DNA of 7,425 nt from Deltaproteobacteria bacterium (GTDB lineage Bacteria; Desulfobacterota; UBA8473): the NCBI GenBank assembly GCA_030621455.1, contig JAUXHQ010000084.1:1-7425 (forward strand), given 5' to 3'. A model generated the notes under the pieces. That model searched no databases, was not told the DNA's origin, and saw nothing but the letters and a program-made list of their open reading frames with translations. Both the position numbers and the translations under genes were made by a program. Below, piece after piece: positions 4,617-7,425 of the stretch. Each line of letters opens with the position of its first letter. The stretch's first letter is position 1.

Positions 4617-5957
4617 CTAGGGAGTAGAGTCCTGGAAATATTTAAACAGTCCCATCTGGTCCTCACTGGACGAGATCAGATTCTGAACATCCACAGCAGC
4701 ATCATCGTCAGCATAGACCTTCCAGCGGTAAGTCTCCCCATCCTCCAGCGGATAAGTAGCGGAACCGTCAAAGTTAAACGCAGCACTGTCATCTTGTTGG
4801 CCGATCTGTGTGTGCCGGACTATATTGCTACTATCAAAGCCTCCCCATATTGTCTCACCCTTGCTATTAAAGACCTCAATAATATATTCCTTGGCAGATG
4901 GATATGATACCCATGTAAATGTAGGGGTTGCAGTGTTCACTACTTCTGGAACCACCAAATCAGCGCCATTTGTAGGCGCATCTATACTCACCGCACCGGT
5001 TACTTCAAAATCCTGTTCCTGGTCAGTAGAAGCCGTAGTGTAAGTGATAAGGGGCAGACCAAATTTTGATATACGATCTGGGTCCATTACATGTCCGTCA
5101 TTTCGGAAACTGGCCCAGGCAATATAAGTTCCCGGCGGAACAGCCTCTAACAGATATGTGTTAGTGGAAGCATCGTTCTCAGTACTGAGCCCCGGGATTG
5201 TATCCAGCGTGTCAGGATGGATCAACGTGACATCTACAATGCCATTTGCCACAGCCAAAAATGAAATATGGCCACTGAGATCAGCATTGGCATACGCTAC
5301 AACTTCTATGTCATCCGCTTCATAGCTGCCACTTGCTACAACATCAACACTATACGGATCAGACGTATCTCGATAGCCGGCGCAATAGACTTTCAGAGTA
5401 TAGGTTCCTGGGTTTACATTGTACAGTTCATATTCACCATCAGGCCCGGAGATGGCTGATGCGGTCAGGTTTAGAGTTTCATCCTTGGCAACTACCAATA
5501 CACCAGGGACTCCAACCAAATCAGAAGTCAGTACATAACCGGATATCTGGCCGGTATTGCCGGCATCCGGATGCTCATCCAAAGCAACATCCTGAGTCGT
5601 ATCCTGGCCATCAATAATCTCAAAAGGGAGAGCTTCTTGATTCGTGGGTGGTACAGGGAGATAACCCTGGGCAGCAACCTTTATATAATAAGTCCCTGGA
5701 CTCAATGAATATTCAAACTCACCACTATTATCAGTCGCCCCTTTTGTCACAAGTAGATTTGAACTATCGTAGACAGCCACACTGGCAGTGCTGATAGCGG
5801 TATTGTCCGCTGAATCTTCAATGCTTACCAAAAGAGTGCCCATAGGGTCAGACCCATGAGAACCACCACTGCTGCAACCTGCAATAATGGCAACAAACAC
5901 AAAAAAAGCAGTCAGTCTAAAAAATCGCATCTTGTACCCCCCTTTGTTGAATATCAT
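4617..5957 (-). CDS. Lipoprotein with carboxypeptidase-regulatory-like domains
   Basis: This predicted envelope lipoprotein has 446 residues from ATG 5957, or 437 from ATG 5930. The signal peptide (RFFRLTAFFVFVAIIAGC) ends in the lipobox IAGC, so cleavage would leave lipidated Cys28 (Cys19 from the second start). Three beta-sandwich units of the carboxypeptidase-D-regulatory/Cna-B-like type follow at about 41-127, 136-220 and 226-320, each with the turn PGTYxxKVxxxGY or a variant. A C-terminal module (about 322-446) resembles a fibronectin-III-like domain (PTFTWVSYPSAKEYIIEVFN through YRWKVYADDD). ATG 5957 has the better ribosome binding site (AAAGGAG, five bases away); ATG 5930 has AAGGGGGG and gives a more usual short n-region. 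It has no catalytic motif and is probably a surface adhesive or structural protein. No operon partner is visible. Confidence 0.85.
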   Translation of the reverse strand: MIFNKGGYKMRFFRLTAFFVFVAIIAGCSSGGSHGSDPMGTLLVSIEDSADNTAISTASVAVYDSSNLLVTKGATDNSGEFEYSLSPGTYYIKVAAQGYLPVPPTNQEALPFEIIDGQDTTQDVALDEHPDAGNTGQISGYVLTSDLVGVPGVLVVAKDETLNLTASAISGPDGEYELYNVNPGTYTLKVYCAGYRDTSDPYSVDVVASGSYEADDIEVVAYANADLSGHISFLAVANGIVDVTLIHPDTLDTIPGLSTENDASTNTYLLEAVPPGTYIAWASFRNDGHVMDPDRISKFGLPLITYTTASTDQEQDFEVTGAVSIDAPTNGADLVVPEVVNTATPTFTWVSYPSAKEYIIEVFNSKGETIWGGFDSSNIVRHTQIGQQDDSAAFNFDGSATYPLEDGETYRWKVYADDDAAVDVQNLISSSEDQMGLFKYFQDSTP

Positions 5958-5968
5958 TTTTCTCCTTT

Positions 5969-5992
5969 ATAAGGATGAACGCCTGTCCTTAT
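5969..5992 (-). promoter_or_regulatory. Hairpin abutting the lipoprotein Shine-Dalgarno
   Basis: ATAAGGA and TCCTTAT form a perfect 7-base stem with a 10-base loop in the leader of the lipoprotein gene. The 3' arm directly precedes the AAAGGAG ribosome site (5968-5962). The TCCTT of that arm could instead pair with AAGGA in the ribosome site, giving two alternative structures. It is a possible translational control element. Confidence 0.35.
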
Positions 5993-6003
5993 ATTTTTAT
6001 TAT

Positions 6004-6021
6004 TATCGGATTTCACCGATA
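6004..6021 (-). promoter_or_regulatory. Second leader hairpin of the lipoprotein gene
   Basis: TATCGG and CCGATA form a perfect 6-base stem around a 6-base loop, 11 bases beyond the first hairpin. It sits in AT-rich DNA; no convincing sigma-70 promoter can be fixed here. It matches no riboswitch class that I know. Confidence 0.3.
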
Positions 6022-6082
6022 TAAACTTAAGCCTTTGCGAAATTTTTTAAATATAAACTGCCGGGGGATAAGATGGGGGTAC

Positions 6083-6157
6083 CTACTCACCTGTAAAATT
6101 GGGCGGTCTCTTTTCCAGGAAGGCCTTGACACCTTCCGGAAAATCTTTTACGGAATT
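6083..6157 (-). pseudogene. Enoyl-CoA hydratase/isomerase C-terminal remnant
   Basis: On the minus strand the frame reads SVKDFPEGVKAFLEKRPPNF then TGE and TAG (6085-6083). This is the characteristic C-terminal tail of crotonase-family enoyl-CoA hydratases (typical pattern TEDFKEGVKAFLEKRxPxFxG). Homology stops at the GGGG that begins the REP-like repeat at 6158, so the rest of the gene (about 235 residues) is gone or was moved. No start codon remains. The fragment is short, but the match to the family tail is nearly complete. Confidence 0.65.
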
Positions 6158-6181
6158 GGGGTCAAATCTTTGTTCTTGACA
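6158..6181 (+). repeat. REP-like direct repeat, copy 1
   Basis: A 24-base unit beginning GGGGTCAAATCTTTG and ending TTCTTGACA. It matches copy 2 (6199-6222) at 21 of 24 positions with a period of 41 bases. The GGGGTCA...TCTTGACA style is one I associate with REP elements of RAYT transposases in Desulfobacterota (from memory). It directly abuts the broken enoyl-CoA hydratase. Confidence 0.6.
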
Positions 6182-6198
6182 AAAGAGCAGCAGGGTAA

Positions 6199-6222
6199 GG
6201 GGTTAGGTCTTTGTTCTTGACA
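6199..6222 (+). repeat. REP-like direct repeat, copy 2
   Basis: A 24-base unit beginning GGGGTTAGGTCTTTG and ending TTCTTGACA. It is followed at 6225-6243 by GTCAAATCCGGGGACACC, which reuses the GTCAAATC and GGGG words of the repeat. The unit contains TTGACA, a possible -35 box, but no suitable -10 follows at the right distance. Confidence 0.6.
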
Positions 6223-6283
6223 GATGTCAAATCCGGGGACACCATACTCGTTCCGAGAGAACTAGATTAACATTTCAATAATT

Positions 6284-6303
6284 CACTATTCAGATAAATA
6301 GTG
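6284..6303. repeat. Small inverted repeat
   Basis: CACTATT and AATAGTG form a perfect 7-base stem around CAGATA. It lies in a gene-free stretch with no T run on either side, so it is not a terminator. A direct repeat TTCAGTATAC follows at 6340-6349 and 6385-6394. I see no coding sequence between 6223 and 6494. Confidence 0.35.
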
Positions 6304-6494
6304 TATGAACGATTGTGCTATCCCTCAATGCTCGGCAATTTCAGTATACTGCTATCAAGCACGAAAACTGAAAACCCGAAATTGTTCAGTATACAGTTTG
6401 TAATCTATACTTTCAGAGACCTCTGAATTCACCTTTTCTGTTCCTTTTTAAGCCTGTAAAAACCTTGACCTATTCCCTGAGATTCTGGTATTGT

Positions 6495-6573
6495 TTTGAT
6501 TACTATATGTAGTCTGCAAACAAGACCATATGGTTTGCACATGTTGACTATCAGCAGTAACCTGAAATTTTGT
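6495..6573 (+). repeat. Dispersed repeat, copy B
   Basis: The block begins TTTGATTACTATATGTAGTC and ends with the 25-base core at 6549-6573 (TATCAGCAGTAACCTG then AAATTTTGT), the partner of copy A at 4427-4494. Between the two parts it contains an extra perfect palindrome, TGCAAAC (6515-6521) and GTTTGCA (6533-6539), absent from copy A. It ends 58 bases before the helicase-fragment start and may belong to that gene's original upstream region. Confidence 0.55.
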
Positions 6574-6631
6574 TAAAGGGGGCTGGCCCTATTTTTTGTT
6601 ATTTGTACTATGAGATATACGGTGTATGTGA

Positions 6632-6925
6632 ATGACAGTGCTATTAGATAACAAAGGCCATGGAAAAGTTGGCGATGCTTTAGGTAAAAGCATTCAGGCG
6701 GATGCTCGCCTTTCTGTATTGTCCGGTCTCTTCTCCATTTATGGTTATTCAGTACTTAAGAATCAACTCTCGCAGATAGATACGTTGCGGCTTCTCATCC
6801 CATCAAACGATGCCGGACCTATGTTGCCAGGTGACAAACAGCCGCTTCAAGTGGCAGGTATTGTAGGGGATGAGGGGGACAGGCGTTTTCGTAATTCCTT
6901 TGACGGGATATGCCATCAGGAGTAG
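6632..6925 (+). pseudogene. N-terminal fragment of a phospholipase-D-like, helicase-associated protein
   Basis: A 97-codon frame opens MTVLLDNKGHGKVGDALGKS, then IQADARLSVLSGLFSIYGYS and LKNQLSQIDTLRLLIP. I recognise this as the start of large SNF2/DEAD helicases with an N-terminal PLD-like domain (typical pattern DNxxHGxVGDxLxxxIxxxxxLSVxSxxFxIYAYxxLxxxLxxID). Those proteins, often called helicase-related or linked to restriction and defence, are about 900 residues or more, so some nine tenths are missing. The GDEGDRRFRNS segment (about 79-89) also fits the family; after it the similarity ends and a stop follows. The ribosome site is poor, and an in-frame TGA immediately before the ATG rules out an upstream start. 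It is a truncated, presumably dead gene. Confidence 0.6.
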
Positions 6926-7425
6926 GGACGACAGCGGTTGCGGTGGCGCTGAAGCAAAAGGAGGATGAAGAATAATATTGATATTATTGAACAACGTCCC
7001 ATCCCCCCACATCCCCCCCACAGTTTGTAGTCTTAAAAAAGAACCTTTGATTGTCACGTCTTGCCTATCAGCAGTAGTCATACATTTGAGGCGTGTGATC
7101 GTCGCTGTCCCATTTTGTATTTTTTGGGATGGTTCCCTACGCTGTGACATATAGAAGATGTTTGTGGGGAGCAGAATTTATGTTTTAGACTGTTGGTTGC
7201 CATATAGCTTCCACAATATGGATCGCAACAGGTCAAAAGGGTAAATATCCCGTCACTATGACCCACAAATAACTCAATCAGATATCACATACTATGGAGC
7301 CATCCCAGGATTTCGGAAAGAAAAAAACTGGGGCTGCCTTCATGTATGACAGAATGAAAAGAGTCCAATAAACATACAAAGCCGAAGTTTCTTAATTCAT
7401 CAGGCTAAGCTATGAAGATCGAGGA
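6926..7425. other. Gene-free stretch, mosaic remnants
   Basis: I find no credible gene in about 500 bases. The open frames on the minus strand (7150-6803, 7266-7078) are short, lack ribosome sites and look like chance. Visible details are an 8-base palindrome AATAATAT-TG-ATATTATT (6971-6988), a short direct repeat of CATCCCCCCA, and a third partial copy (TATCAGCAGTA, 7066-7076) of the dispersed repeat core. An ATG at 7412 near the edge could open a gene to the right but cannot be judged. Confidence 0.5.

Noticed and set aside
6158..6222. CRISPR array
   Set aside because: Only two imperfect units with a 17-base gap and no cas genes; the gap is too short for a spacer.
6803..7266. Two minus-strand frames at 7150-6803 and 7266-7078 as genes
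   Set aside because: No ribosome sites and low-complexity, shadow-like peptides; the first runs antisense into the helicase fragment and the second resembles no family.

Overview
The window looks like part of an anaerobic bacterial chromosome, most likely from the Desulfobacterota (former Deltaproteobacteria) or a related anaerobic phylum. The grounds are an ORP-type gene cluster (small NifX-like proteins, a Mrp/NBP35 ATPase, a DUF5320 protein and a sigma-54 activator), REP-like repeats of a kind I associate with such genomes, and moderate GC. I cannot name the genus. All intact genes lie on the minus strand.

Left half (1-3747): the organised part. Read on the minus strand, a sigma-54 activator with a PAS sensor domain (3747-2413) is followed by a control region (2412-2106). 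That region holds two adjacent palindromes (2237-2256 and 2265-2280), a weak IHF-like site and a consensus-perfect -24/-12 sigma-54 promoter (2135-2120). The promoter drives a tight operon: a possible small leader ORF whose stop overlaps the next start, a NifX-like protein (1977-1573), a Mrp/NBP35 ATPase with an extra N-terminal cysteine cluster (1561-602), a second NifX-like protein (586-257), and a Gly/Pro/Tyr-rich DUF5320 protein (241 to beyond the window edge). Gaps are 11-15 bases and each of these starts has a strong ribosome binding site. This matches the logic of the Desulfovibrio orp (orange protein) locus. The inferred scheme is that the PAS activator senses a redox or metal cue, binds the palindromes and turns on a set of metal-cluster carrier and loading proteins.

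Middle (3748-4616): no intact gene. It holds the C-terminal remnant of a REP-associated (Y1/RAYT-type) transposase on the plus strand, a REP-like end in inverse orientation to its left, the C-terminal end of an unidentified protein on the minus strand, and one copy of a dispersed repeat.

Right half (4617-7425): one intact lipoprotein gene with carboxypeptidase-regulatory-like beta-sandwich repeats (5957-4617) and hairpins in its leader. Beyond it lies a graveyard: the last residues of an enoyl-CoA hydratase cut exactly where a REP-like direct repeat begins, a second copy of the dispersed repeat, the first about 90 residues of a helicase-associated phospholipase-D-like protein, and about 500 bases in which I see no gene. 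The best candidate for a biological system is the sigma-54-controlled ORP/Mrp module. The right half records repeated insertion and deletion.
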